From Bemisia tabaci (lineage: Eukaryota > Arthropoda > Insecta > Hemiptera > Aleyrodidae), in contig NC_092798.1 in the NCBI RefSeq assembly GCF_918797505.1, positions 13,529,501 through 13,593,500 of the forward strand: DNA of 64,000 bases, read 5' to 3'. The position numbers and the translations under genes were made by a program. Shown here one piece after another: positions 32,292-42,496 of this stretch. The notes under the pieces were generated by a model. It did not search any database, was not told the origin of the DNA, and saw only the letters and a list, made by a program, of their open reading frames with translations. Position 1 is the first letter of the stretch; the number at the start of each line of letters is the position of its first letter.

Positions 32292-32449
32292 AGGCGGACC
32301 CAGTAATTTGGCAACACCGGATTTCCTCCATTTAAACCTATGTTAAATAATCGATTCTTGTCGGAGCACCTAGCCCTGGTCCCTCCGGAAATCGATACAA
32401 TCGGGTTTAAATGCAGGAAAAACAATTTTGCCAATTTGCTGGATCCGCA
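32292..32449. repeat. MITE family C copy 3
   Basis: AGGCGGACCCAGTAATTTGGC...GCCAATTTGCTGGATCCGC; very similar interior to 7503-7657 including CTTGTCGGAGCAC. Confidence 0.75.
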
Positions 32450-33401
32450 ATGGGTGCAATAATTAAAACATGTCCGTTACCACAAGTGCTGGCAATGAAA
32501 ACCGCTTCTTTATTCGCGACAGATAGGTTCGGGATCATTGTACCCGATTGCCGCGCTCAGTCGACTTCCCGTCGCGCGCTGCCTGGGAAACCGTGGCTCC
32601 ATGCAAAGTTCGGCGCGTGTTGAGATGCGTGCACAATAAAGACGGCGAAAAATTGCATTAATTCCAGCTATTTTTCATTCGCCAACGCGATCGTAGCCTA
32701 TCAAAAGTCGGGCATGGTCCTCGACAAACGTCTATTCATTCGCGACTGGAGGCTCATGAGAAAATGAAAAGGACGTTCTTTCGCTCGAAGCGGGTCGTTT
32801 CGAGGACGTTGATGAGTTTCATCTGGAGATTGGTTGATTTTCGGGGGTCATCGACCATGGTCAACATTCTGCTAAGTTCGAGGATCTTCTCGTTGCGCTG
32901 GGAAGTCGTTCAACTCGATCTTGGTTCGGATTTCCCCTGTGATGAGCGCCAGTATGCAACCCGCGGGACCCTGTCGAAGTCTCCTACAGCGCACCTGCGC
33001 ACCTATTTCTAAGTTACCGACATGGGGTGATAACACCTCTTTCGGACATCGGCTCGCGATAGTATTTCCATTGAAGTACGTGTGAAGTTTCAACTTCCAG
33101 CTTCTTGATCAGAATAAGAGGATAGCTAGACTTCTTCGGCGATACCTAATTCGGCCTAAAAACGTCGTAACGTCTTACGTTTAGAACGTACCGTGAGGCG
33201 TTATACAACCGGGGGGGGGGGGGTGATGGCAAGCCCAGTTTTACGTAAGAAATCCGAGTCGGGGGGAGAAACTATGAAAACACGTGCAAAAAACTGAAAA
33301 TCCCGCCCTTACCAAGTGGCAATTGGGAGATCAAAAACTCGAAAAAAAGCGATACGTAACACTAAAAATAAAAACGGGGAAAACTGCGTGCTTGGGGTGA
33401 T
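32450..33401. other. Stretch without recognisable gene
   Basis: A CpG-containing 950-base stretch with a G run at about 33211-33222. ATGCAACCCGCGGGACC at 32954 recalls the core of the 2431-2734 array, but a single match is not persuasive. Confidence 0.35.
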
Positions 33402-33672
33402 AATTAAATCGGTGAGAACGAAAGCACACCAACTCGAAAAAATGAAAATAATCAAGACACACACAAAACTGCACAATAGGTGAAGAAATTAGTCTAATTG
33501 TAAGGAGTAGACTTTTGGTTCCGGAGGACAAGTACTAAAGGATTCTTTAAAGGTCCAAGTTGGAACAGATGCGCTAACTTCAATGACCATTATGTAAATT
33601 GACTGTCTTCAATGAAAATTAAGCATTTTCGAGTTACACAGTTGGTGTGTTTTCGTTCTCACTGATTCAATT
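33402..33672. repeat. 271-bp inverted-repeat element
   Basis: AATTAAATCGGTGAGAACGA (then AAGCACACCAACT) at the left is mirrored by AGTTGGTGTGTTTTCGTTCTCACTGATTCAATT at the right, in part. Interior AT-rich, no coding. Confidence 0.75.
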
Positions 33673-34308
33673 TTCAAAATTGAGCATCACTGTTTTTAGG
33701 CGTTTCTTGACCTCCTTCGTGCATTCCCGAACGTTTCAAGAAATTTCACGCGAATAAATCTTGTAAAAATTTCCATTTCTGGCCAGGAGACAACGCGTCA
33801 TGATTAACGACGGATGCCACGGTCCATTCATTTTCGGCCTTCCGCCCTTTCCTAGAGTCCCGATTCAAATACCAACCCTGTCTAGTCTAGTGGTCTATTA
33901 GCCTTCAATAACTTCGAATGAACTTAATGACTGGTTCGAATGATACGCTACAGGCTACAGCTACAGAGCGGTCCGCGGAGCGCACCGCCCTGCAAAGCCA
34001 AAACAGCTTAACTTCTACGGCAACCGCAAGTAGATCCGTGGTTTTTGCGACGCGCACCATCACAAAAGAACAAATTCGGGAGCGCCAGACCGTGTGGCTC
34101 TCGACTAGACGTGGGGCCCTAATTTTGCACCTGCAGGGTGGTCCAAAAGTCCAGTTCCCGCAGGGACAATCCGTGTAACCTTTGAGCGAATTGAGATGGG
34201 GAGTTGGAATTTTGCGAGTCTTCCAACGTCAAAGGAAAGTACTTCCGGGAGTCCCTAGAATTTAAAAAAAAAAAAAAAAAAAAAAAACCGCTCTATAAGG
34301 GTCAAGAC
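33673..34308. other. Stretch without recognisable gene
   Basis: Holds a family H end fragment (CTGTCTAGTCTAGTGGTCTATT, 33878-33899) and an A run at 34263-34287. No gene. Confidence 0.35.
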
Positions 34309-34899
34309 AGGGTGTCTACTAAAAATGCGCTTTCGATTTTCCGGATCCATCAAATGAAATTTCCGGATTTTATTGGGCGAATAAATTAACAATCGTTTGA
34401 TTTTACGAACCAACATTTAAGACGAATCGCATTAAATGTTTCACTTTTTTATGTGCTAAACTGCATGTGGTTGAAAAATACTCAACCTTTGGAATTTCCT
34501 GATCCCTGGCCAATTTTCCTGATGACATCGAATTTCTTCACAAATAAAAACTTCGTCCGTGGAAGTCGTTCTTGCAGGTTTCATAGGCATACCGTCCGTC
34601 TGCCAGGCTCAGAGGCAAAAAGTTCCGGGTTCAGCATCCGGAGCAAACGGAGTTACAGCTCCGGCACTCGGAACTCTCTGCCTCGGAGCCTGTAACGGAC
34701 GGTACGTCTATTCTATGGAGCCTTTAACTGTTTATTTCAGTGTTGATATTATCCGGATTTTTGGGTTTATACTGACGGTAAACACTCTACAAGATCACGG
34801 TGGAGGAAAATTTCATTTTATCATTCCCTGACGTTTCCCTGACTTCTGATGGAATTCCCTGACTTTTCTGACCGCTTAAAAGCGCCACCCGGTTGACAC
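34309..34899. repeat. Family L relative, interrupted by a family B copy
   Basis: ACAGGGTGTCTACTAAAAATGCG at the left and CACCCGGTTGACAC at the right look like family L ends. The interior has ATTCCCTGACGTTTCCCTGAC motifs. A family B core (ATACCGTCCGTCTGCC...GTAACGGACGGTACG, 34579-34718) is nested within. Confidence 0.6.
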
Positions 34900-35019
34900 A
34901 TTAGCACAGAAACGCGATCAGCTGGCCGTCACGGACCCGATTTTTAGGTGAAATCCGGCCCCACAAAAAATTTCCTGACCATTAGCGAAATTCTCCGACA
35001 TTTCCCTGATTTTTCTCGG

Positions 35020-35392
35020 TCGAGTTGCATTCCCTGATTTTTCCCGGTCGAGTTGCATTCCCTGATTTTTCCCGGTCGAGTTGCATTCTCTGATTTTTCC
35101 TGGTCAAGTTGCATTTTCTGATTTTTCTCGGTCGAGTTGCTTTCCCTGATTTTTCCCGGTCGAGTTGCATTCTCTGATTTTTCCCGGTCGAGTTGCATTC
35201 CCTGATTTTTCCCGGTCGAGTTGCATTCTCTGATTTTTCCTGGTCAAGTTGCATTTTCTGATTTTTCTCGGTCGAGTTGCATTCCCTGATTTTTCCCGGT
35301 CGAGTTGCATTCCCTGATTTTTCCTGGTCAAGTTGCATTTCCTGACTTTTCCCGGTCGAGTTGCATTCCCTGCCTTTCCCCGGTCGCTAGCT
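35020..35392. repeat. 28-bp minisatellite, about 13 units
   Basis: CGAGTTGCATTCCCTGATTTTTCCCGGT recurs at exact 28-bp steps (35021, 35049, 35077 and onward) with C/T changes (TCTCTG, CCTGGTCAAG). The length of 28 shifts frame each unit, yet long minus-strand ORFs (up to 118 codons) stay open because no frame contains a stop; they are not genes. The unit resembles motifs dispersed in family L relatives. Confidence 0.9.
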
Positions 35393-35917
35393 ACCCTGAA
35401 GAACTATAGGGGTGGTGCGAGACTTCGGGATCACCCTGTACATTGCGTCGGGCTGTCTGGCTCCTCGAAAAGGTTTAAAAAATGAGACGCGGACCGCCCC
35501 TTTATCCTGCGGACCCCTCACCCCTCTCACCCCGAAATCGTCGTAGCTTTTTCCCCCTCCATCCCCGCCGTCGAGGTCTCGCTTTGACAGGATCCTTCTG
35601 GAAGGATGATAGTGATACTGTCTAGACACTGGGGTGAACGGTCATTGTGGAACCAGTTTCAAGTCTCATTACCCCCCTCCCCCGGCGTCTGGGTGACCCC
35701 GCGGTGAGTCAGCGCCGCGATTGCGGTGCTCGATGGGTTTCGGGCGGATCGTAAAACGTCTGGAAAAGTGGAGTCACGATATGGTTTTGACTTGGCCGAC
35801 GACGGAAATTGCTCGGTTTCGACGTGCGGGTTGCTACTTGTTCGTCGGCCACCGATTGATAGTTTCTGGCTGAAGTGGGGATTAATTATGTGGATCATTT
35901 CCTGAAGATTGGAACGT
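35393..35917. other. Stretch without recognisable gene
   Basis: GC-rich with C runs (35670-35685); nothing recognisable. Confidence 0.35.
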
Positions 35918-36055
35918 CACACAGTGGATAGAGTCAATTGAAGAGGTCGGACAAAATTTGAAAAATTTCAACGTTTCATTGGCGGATACAGCAAATCGGC
36001 AACACTGCCTTTTCTCTATTTAAACCTATGAAAATGTATCGATTCATTGAGAGGC
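35918..36055. repeat. Family E left fragment followed by family C left fragment
   Basis: CACACAGTGGATAGAGTCAATTGAAGAGGTCGGAC (in part, 35918-35953) is family E. From 35981, GGCGGATACAGCAAATCGGCAACACTG...ATGTATCGATTC is family C. Both lack right ends, so one probably cut into the other. Confidence 0.6.
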
Positions 36056-36107
36056 CAGCTGAGCCCGTGTTCTTTTGTTTCTCTCCATATCACTCAGAGG
36101 TTGGGAC

Positions 36108-36175
36108 TTACGAATGACTGGCGCAATGGACTTTCAACAAATGCGAGCTACAGATTCGATCCCAGCGGCTTGCGA
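36108..36175 (+). repeat. Possible tRNA-derived SINE promoter boxes
   Basis: CTGGCGCAATGG (36118-36129) resembles a pol III A box and GATTCGATCCC (36153-36163) a B box, at usual spacing. There is no clear tail or target duplication. Confidence 0.25.
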
Positions 36176-36220
36176 GTGGTGTAACGAGGTTGCAAATTTT
36201 CAAACCGAAGATTTAGTCAA

Positions 36221-36522
36221 TGTAACCCAAAGGTTTGGTCAGTAATAACCACAGAAAAAAATACCTAAAAATATTAACCGTACACTGAAAAAAAAATTAC
36301 GAGATATATGGACATACCGTCCGTTCCGGGCTCAGAGGCTGGAAGTTCCGGGTGCTGAGGCCGTAGCTGAGATAGCCCCGAATGCTACATGCGAACTTTC
36401 GGCCGAGCCCGGAACGGACGGTATGTGCGGCCCGTAATTTGTTTTCAAAGTACGGTTAATATGTTTTGGGTACTTTTTCTGTGGTTAAAATTGACCAAAC
36501 CTGTGGGTTATATTGGGTCACA
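36221..36522. repeat. Palindromic element carrying a second element at its centre
   Basis: TGTAACCCAAAGGTTTGGTC...AACCACAGAAAAAAATACC...ATATTAACCG on the left is mirrored by CGGTTAATATGTTTTGGGTA...CTGTGGTT...GACCAAACCTGTGGGTTA on the right. Between them lies a family B element (36283-36450) flanked by TA. Confidence 0.75.
36283..36450. repeat. Family B copy 3, nested
   Basis: CACTGAAAAAAAAATTACGA...ATACCGTCCGTTCCGGGCTC...GAGCCCGGAACGGACGGTAT...TTTTCAAAG, flanked by TA at both ends (36281-36282, 36451-36452). Removing it leaves AACCG-TA-CGGTT, the exact centre of the outer palindrome. Confidence 0.75.
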
Positions 36523-36657
36523 TGGAAGTTCCGGGTGCTGAAGCCGTGGCTTAGATTGCTCTGCACCCGGAATTTTCGGCCTCTGAGCCCGGAACGAGGA
36601 CGGTATGTCTATATAGCCCGTCAGTACGGCTTCCAAAGCCGGAGTGTTTTTTCAGTA
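36523..36657. repeat. Family B right-part fragment
   Basis: GGAAGTTCCGGGTGCTGAAG...GGCCTCTGAGCCCGGAACG...GCCGGAGTGTTTTTTCAGTA matches the right half of 30705-30882. Its left end is lost against the previous palindrome. Confidence 0.65.
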
Positions 36658-36659
36658 GA

Positions 36660-36868
36660 CGCTGGAAAAAAACCACATTGGATCCAGAGTCCAGACTCTT
36701 AAAAACATCGACAAGAAAAAATACTCTTGATTCAGACGGATTTTTGCTTATATCAAGTACCAAGCCTCTTAATTTGAGCGGATTTCCTTTTGATTTAAGC
36801 TTACATCTGATTGAATCAAGAGTCCTTTTTCTTGTCAATGTTTTCAAGAGTCTGGACTCTGGACCAAT

Positions 36869-36899
<31 letters not shown>

Positions 36900-36908
36900 C
36901 TTTCAGTG
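36660..36908. repeat. MITE family A copy 9
   Basis: Left terminus CGCTGG has one change. A long T run (36869-36899) expands the right poly-T segment that precedes CAGTG, a likely replication-slippage product. Confidence 0.8.
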
Positions 36909-36924
36909 TACGTCCCATGACGGA

Positions 36925-37104
36925 TGCGTTATTGGTAGCGGTTCACCTTAAAATCGAATCAAAGATTAAGAAAGAGAGAACTCGAAACCTTGGGACTTTT
37001 CGTGAGGTCTATTGATTGGTTGATAAGAGAAGTGCAAGGATTAACTAATCAATCGAGAGTTCGACATAGGTAGCTTCTGCCTCTGATGAACATCACATTA
37101 ATTG
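36925..37104. repeat. Family M copy 1
   Basis: GGTAGCGGTTCACCTTAAAATCGAATC...GAGGTCTATTG...GATAAGAGAAGTGCAAGGAT...AGGTAGCTTCTGCCTCTGAT is shared with 46590-46770. Immediately followed by a half copy of family A (37101-37150, AAGAGTCTGGACTCTAGATC). Confidence 0.7.
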
Positions 37105-37150
37105 TTTTCAAGAGTCTGGACTCTAGATCCAATGTGTTTTTTGCCATGGT

Positions 37151-37910
37151 GCGGTTAGATTACTTAGTGTTTCACTTCTCATTTTTACAAAAAATGTCGG
37201 TTACTTTGTTAACTGCGTGCGTCGTTCATCACCAAGTTGGTGCAACTGGCGCGGTGTGAGCTGCATATCTCTTCCAGCAATCGAGAGCCCCATTATGCAA
37301 CTTTACCAAGGCGCTTTTCCATTAATTTCAGCGAGCGAGTGACTAGTTTAAGAATTAACCCACCACGTCGCAGTCCCGTTATGAATATGCAAATCTCGAC
37401 GTTAATGAGCCCTAGACGGGCGGGCAGGGTCGCAGGGTCGCGAGATCTTTTAACGACTGGCGGAATTCCAAACGGTTTTTTGCAATAAACGAATTCGGTC
37501 AACTTTGGCAACGCTGAGGGTAAGGTACATTGTACCCTCAAATGCATGGTGAATCGGCTCGGAATTGTGTTTCTCCGACTCTTTCAAGGGGCTCTTCATT
37601 TTTACTCCTTAGTTTCGCCGCGAGTAATGTCTTCGTCTGCTTTTCAAATTGTTCTTCTTGGTGACGGAGAGTTAATATGCGGGCGTCAAAGTTCGAAAAG
37701 TTACTCAAGTTCCTTTCCTTAACTTTTTTCGGCCATGGACTTGCTGGCAAACTAAGGGTTTGAGGCTGCGTGCTACCTACTAGTGAAAATCGACGTTTTT
37801 CTCTGTAGGTGTTGGTTTTGGTGTCTGATTTTTTTCGGTCCTACACCAAGTTCTCGACGGTTAGCCGGTTATAACGTCACACGGGATTCCACGGTAGTAG
37901 AACCGTGGAC
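37151..37910. other. Stretch without recognisable gene
   Basis: ORFs of 70-84 codons on both strands with no motif. No repeat recognised. Confidence 0.35.
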
Positions 37911-38196
37911 AGGGTGTCTACTAAAACAGGCTAGTCGAAAGTAAGTACTTTTACAGTACCTTCTCAAGAAATTACGTACCTCCTCCAAGAGAAAAATTCC
38001 GTACTTTTTCAGTACCTCCATTTGACGAAATTCGAAAAATTTCAAAAATTTGAGATTGCGACGAAAATGACAAAAAATAAAAACAATTCCAGACCTTTTT
38101 GCGGAATTTCCGCACTTTTTCAGTACTTCCGGACCGGCCTGAAAAAATCAGTACTATTTCCGGACTTTCCGGAAATTCCGGACTTGTAAACACCTT
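37911..38196. repeat. Dispersed repeat family L copy 2
   Basis: AGGGTGTCTACTAAAACAGG, AGTACTTTTACAGTACCT, CGTACTTTTTCAGTACCTCC, ending CTTGTAAACACCTT; highly similar to 27930-28247. Confidence 0.75.
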
Positions 38197-38790
38197 GGTG
38201 GATTTTGATGACTGTAAGATGAGCACAGCGCTTTTACCGTGTTCACCGTAATTTTACTACGAGCACAATAATGCTATACTACGAGCATCACGAGCATGGG
38301 TATGCTACTATGCTCATTAACAATCTTACCAAAATCAATGGTTTTACTATCGTGAAATCCCGTGTGACATTACAACCGTGTCACCGTCGAAAAACCGTGA
38401 TTTTTTTCTCCGTGTAGAAATAGGAGCACTGAACCGGCAACTGTTCGTCCATTCCACGTTTAAATCGAAAGTACGTCCGGTTGGACGTCATCCGAGAATT
38501 GAAATTTATCCGGGCGATCGATCCGAAAACGCAGCTAATATCCTTCGAAAGATGACAGCGGACAATTATTCATAAATCCCGACATAAACGCGGTGACAAT
38601 AAAACGCGAGCAAAATATTTGCGAAAAATGCGATAAATCTCCGCTCCATGCGAGGAGTCCAACGCGAATAAGGAGTAGAATTTATGGTAACGGCTCCTGG
38701 TCATATTGGCTTGAATGCACAAATAGGTGCAATAGATGCGGAGAAAGTAATGTGATTCTCAGCTATGTGCCTTGAGTGCGAAGCCACATA
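38197..38790. other. Stretch without recognisable gene
   Basis: Contains iterated TGCTACTACGAGCACAATAA-like words (38255-38320) and GTGTGACATTACAACCGTG. ORFs at 38378-38575 and 38593-38775 have no recognisable domain. Confidence 0.35.
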
Positions 38791-39008
38791 TGGGCGTATT
38801 TCTTTCAAACGGAACTATGTGCATTAAGACATGAGCCCTGAGACCCATAAGAATATATTCATTACACGGCTCATGTCTATATTTCTGTCATATTTCTGTC
38901 AAACGGAACTAAGTGCATTAAGACATGAGCCATGAAACCCATAAGATTATATTCATTACACGGCTCATGTCATAATGCACGAAGTTCCGTTGGGCAGAAA
39001 TACGCCCA
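38791..39008. repeat. Family J copy 1 with internal 95-100-bp duplication
   Basis: TGGGCGTATTTCTTTCAAAC...CAGAAATACGCCCA ends. ACGGAACTATGTGCATTAAGACATGAGCC...TTCATTACACGGCTCATGTC, in part, is present twice in tandem. Confidence 0.75.
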
Positions 39009-39778
39009 TAATATGCTCCGGTGCTCACTGAAAAAAAATGACTTGATATCGTCACTTTCGGGCCAAAGCATCACAAGCGCCATGCGACGATTAAAAATTT
39101 ACGCCGCCATTTTATGTTTTTACAGAGACATTTTTGATTGAATCCGTTTGAAAATTTCACTGAATTTTATCGGCAGCATAAATGAAATTCGGTGAAATTT
39201 TCGCGCAGCTTCGTCGAACAATTTCTCTGTATTTTTTCTGTGGTGTTTGTAAAGAAATAAGATGGTGGTGGAAATTTTTGAACGTCGCATGACGTTTGAG
39301 ATATGTAGGCAGGAAGGTAACGACATGAGCAGAAATATTCTTGAATTTGCCTTGAATTACGCGAAAAAGATGCTCATCTTCAAAAATTAAATATCTTGTA
39401 TCAAAACGACAGTAGCCTCTACCAAGAAGAAAGTATAGCTTACAACAAGAAGATATCTGCTTAATTCAAGCAATGTCATTCTTGCCGCAGGAGGAAATAT
39501 ATTCTTGACGGCAAAAAGGCATTCTTTTTTTTTATAAGAAACGCCGTTTTTCCTGCATAAAGAAGAACGTCGTGCGACCAGTGAAGAGTCGAATCGATTG
39601 TTTTGCATACATTTAAATGGATGGAAAAAAGTGTTGCCAACTTGTAAAAATCGCCATTGCTTCTGTTAAGCTCCACTGTGCAGCGCTTCTTGTCTGAGAA
39701 ATCACATTCATGAGATTTGAGCAATAAGTAAATGATACTTGCTGATTATTATTTGCAGAAGAGGAAAAAAAACTAAAC
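39009..39778. other. Stretch without recognisable gene
   Basis: AATTTCACTGAATTTTATCGGCAGCATAAATGAAATTCGG region is weakly self-complementary (39150-39200). No gene or family. Confidence 0.35.
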
Positions 39779-40153
39779 ATATTTCTACCGAACGGAACTA
39801 TGTGCATTAAGACATGAACCCTGCGACCTATAAGAATATATCGACGGTGCAAGTCGGCAATCACATAACTCGTTTGCGGTGTCTGAAAATCTCCGCAACT
39901 ATGTTATTTTTTTAAAGGAGAACAAATGGACATGATTCCTTGCAGTTTTTGCAGAATTTTCCTCGCACATAGAAGAAAAATCACGGCAGTTTTAAGGAAT
40001 TACCGTAGAGTAGTTTTCCGTTTAAAGAAAAAAGTATGACAGGAAGTCTGCGACGTCGCAAATTGAGTTATGTGATTGCCGACTTTCACCGTCGATATGC
40101 ATAACAAGGCTCACGTCATAACGCACATAGTTCCGTTTGACAGAAATACGTCC
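39779..40153. repeat. Family J copy 2, split by nested element
   Basis: Left half ...GAACGGAACTATGTGCATTAAGACATG (39779-39841), right half CATAACAAGGCTCACGTCAT...TTCCGTTTGACAGAAATACG (40095-40153). Together they equal one single-unit copy of family J. Confidence 0.75.
39842..40094. repeat. Foldback element nested in family J
   Basis: CGACGGTGCAAGTCGGCAATCACATAACTC... mirrored by ...GAGTTATGTGATTGCCGACTTTCACCGTCG (arms about 31 bp). ATAT is found on both sides. 253 bp, no coding. Confidence 0.85.
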
Positions 40154-40547
40154 AATTATTCGGATCAAGCGCACTCTTTTATGAAGTTTCCGAAGAACGG
40201 ACAAATCAATGATCATCTCTGAAGAGTCACCTAACTAGATCATTCAGACGCATGTTTAATATAATGAGACATAATGAGATGTACTCTCGTCCGAATCGAT
40301 GTATTGGAGCTCGATTAAGCCATCGACCCCGGGCAGTCTGCCAAGGATAAGGATTTTATTCAGACTATAATAAGGAGGAAAAAAAGGGCGGGGGTCTATT
40401 GCTGTCTCAAACGTGGTCTGGAGACTTGAAAAATCTTGTGACTCATATGGGACACTGAAGAAGCTTACACGGGAAAACACGGGGAAATATTGTTGAATTT
40501 TGATGGAAAAGGCTTTTTACAGCCTAAATAAATTCCTAGAAGTTAGT
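40154..40547. other. Stretch without recognisable gene
   Basis: No repeat or domain identified. Confidence 0.35.
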
Positions 40548-40728
40548 GCTAAACTGTAGTTTTAGTGATGTATACTGTAGTTATAGTGCTAAATTGTAGT
40601 TTTAGTGCTAAACTGTAGTTTTAATGTTAAATTATAGTTTTAGAGCTAAAATGTATTTTAGTGCGAAACTGTAGTTTTGGTGCGAAACTGTAGTTTTGGT
40701 GCTCAACTGTTGTTATAGTGCTGAACTG
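40548..40728 (+). repeat. 19-bp tandem array, about 9.5 units
   Basis: GCTAAACTGTAGTTTTAGT is iterated with 18-21-bp units and point changes (GCGAAACTGTAGTTTTGGT twice in a row). Confidence 0.85.
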
Positions 40729-41767
40729 AAATTCATATCATCATACATTCCTATTTATACTGTTCAAATTTATATTCCTATTTGAGTCAGCTGGACCTAT
40801 ACCACAGTCGAATTTTTTTTTTTGGCCTGCTCTCATAACAAACTAACTAACCATATATTAACGTGAAAAACAAAATAAATAAAATTTTTTTTAAAAAAAT
40901 GGTTGCCCTAACTTCAAGTCGACGGTGACTTTACTAGACCACGTACCTCGGTACGCGACGTTGCAAACTTCCTGTCATACTTTATTTTTTAGATGGAAAA
41001 CTAGTCAACGTCAATTCTTGAAAACTTCCGTGCTTTTTTCCTCTGTGCGAGGAAAACTTTGTGAAAATTTCAAGAGATCATAATGATTTGTCCTTCTTTA
41101 AAAAAGAAAAAGGGAACGGAGATTTTTAAACACCGTGACGAGATGCGTTTGGTATATGGTTTGGTAGGTAGTTTCACTGTCAAAATACTTTGGCTCTCAT
41201 GGTAAATGATGGTTTCTGCACTTTTAGCGCCAAAAGTTCGAGCTATAGTTATCAAAAAATTCCTCAATTGCATTCGGCTAAGCTAAGGTTTTCTGGAAGC
41301 TCCGGGAAGCTCAACCACAGAAGCGACTCCTTAGCTCGCCCATAGAACTTTTTCATAAAACAGTCATTGTGACCGAACACGAGGAAAATCTTAGCTCCTT
41401 TAAAAAACCTAGAACAATGAAGAGTTGGTGGAATATTATTACAGTGCTCGGGATTATAAAGCGGAAAATTGATATTCTATTGTTTGATAGTTTTTATGGG
41501 GCATTGTAATATTTTCCGACGGTTTCCAAGGTTCCGGGAATTGATTTCATTAAAAGGATAAGGTTCTTGACACTGAGGTGGTGTGATTCAAATATTGTGA
41601 GTCAGCGTATGCAAATGGTGTATGAATCAACCGTCATATTTTCATTAAAAAACATTGTGTATTGATTAAAAGTATTTACTTCAATGTTTACAAGAAGGGT
41701 TTTTTCGTAATTTCTAAATTTAAATTTTCTGTAAATTTTCTAAAAAGTTCTTAAAAATTCTCTTTAA
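40729..41767. other. 1-kb stretch without recognisable gene
   Basis: AT-rich; no repeat family or domain-bearing ORF. Confidence 0.35.
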
Positions 41768-42005
41768 AATTGAGGAGCTTTCCGGAAAAAGGGCACATAG
41801 CAAAAAATTGCGTTTGAAAGAAATGCATTTGAAGTTTTGATCATTACTCCACGGCCACTGACAGTGACTTTCGTTCGAAATCGGGAGTCCACGCTGCGAT
41901 TAAAGGTACCATCAGTGGCCAGAAATTAATGATGGACACTAAAAATGCATTTTTCTCAAACGCTATTTTTTGCTGTGTGTCCTTTTCCCGGAAAGCTCCT
42001 CAATT
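41768..42005. repeat. 238-bp inverted-repeat element
   Basis: AATTGAGGAGCTTTCCGGAA...CACATAGCAAAAAATTGCGT on the left is mirrored through to TTTTCCCGGAAAGCTCCTCAATT (in part) on the right, arms about 65 bp. The centre has GGCCACTGACAGTGACTTTCG / CCATCAGTGGCC. Confidence 0.85.
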
Positions 42006-42338
42006 GTAGTTCCTAGTTGCAATATGCAGTCTAATCTACCTTCTTTGTTCCCTGAAACCACCCGCTTTCACCTAAGGATCGCTCTGTTTTCACTTTGTCT
42101 TCTTGACGCATCGCTTTATCTCTCAATTTCAAGATTACGTAGCATGGTGTCAACGATCATGGTGTCAACAAACAGTTTTTCTAAGTTTTTGTGGACACCA
42201 TGATCATCCAAAAATAAAAAATTCTGACCCTCATGAAAAATGATCACGGTGTCAACGATCACGACGTCAACGAAACTTAAAACTTGCCTCAGTAACACCT
42301 TTTAGATCTCAAGTCTTGTTTTTCTTGTGTTATTCACT

Positions 42339-42426
42339 CTAACCTAACCTAACCTAACCTAACCTAACCCAACCCAACCTAACCTAACCTAACCTAACCT
42401 TACCTGACCTAAACTAACCTAATCCA
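42339..42426 (-). repeat. Interstitial AACCT (TTAGG complement) tract
   Basis: About 17 AACCT/AACCC units with slight decay at the right (TACCTGACCTAAACTAACC). It is inside the TIR element, oriented opposite to the 2783-2925 tract. Confidence 0.85.
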
Positions 42427-42496
42427 ACTATACGTGACCCAGACCTCTCCTGTACACTTAATTTTTTAATTTTACTCACAAGGAAGATAACTTTCT

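Noticed and set aside
32954..32970. ATGCAACCCGCGGGACC resembling the 2431-2734 core
   Set aside because: A single short match without period or flanking similarity.
34944..35338. Long repetitive minus-strand ORFs (up to 118 codons)
   Set aside because: Translation of the 28-bp minisatellite, whose unit has no stop in any frame on that strand. Not a structural protein gene.
35020..35392. Regular 28-bp repeats resembling a CRISPR array
   Set aside because: Units follow each other without unique spacers, the context is eukaryotic and there are no cas genes.
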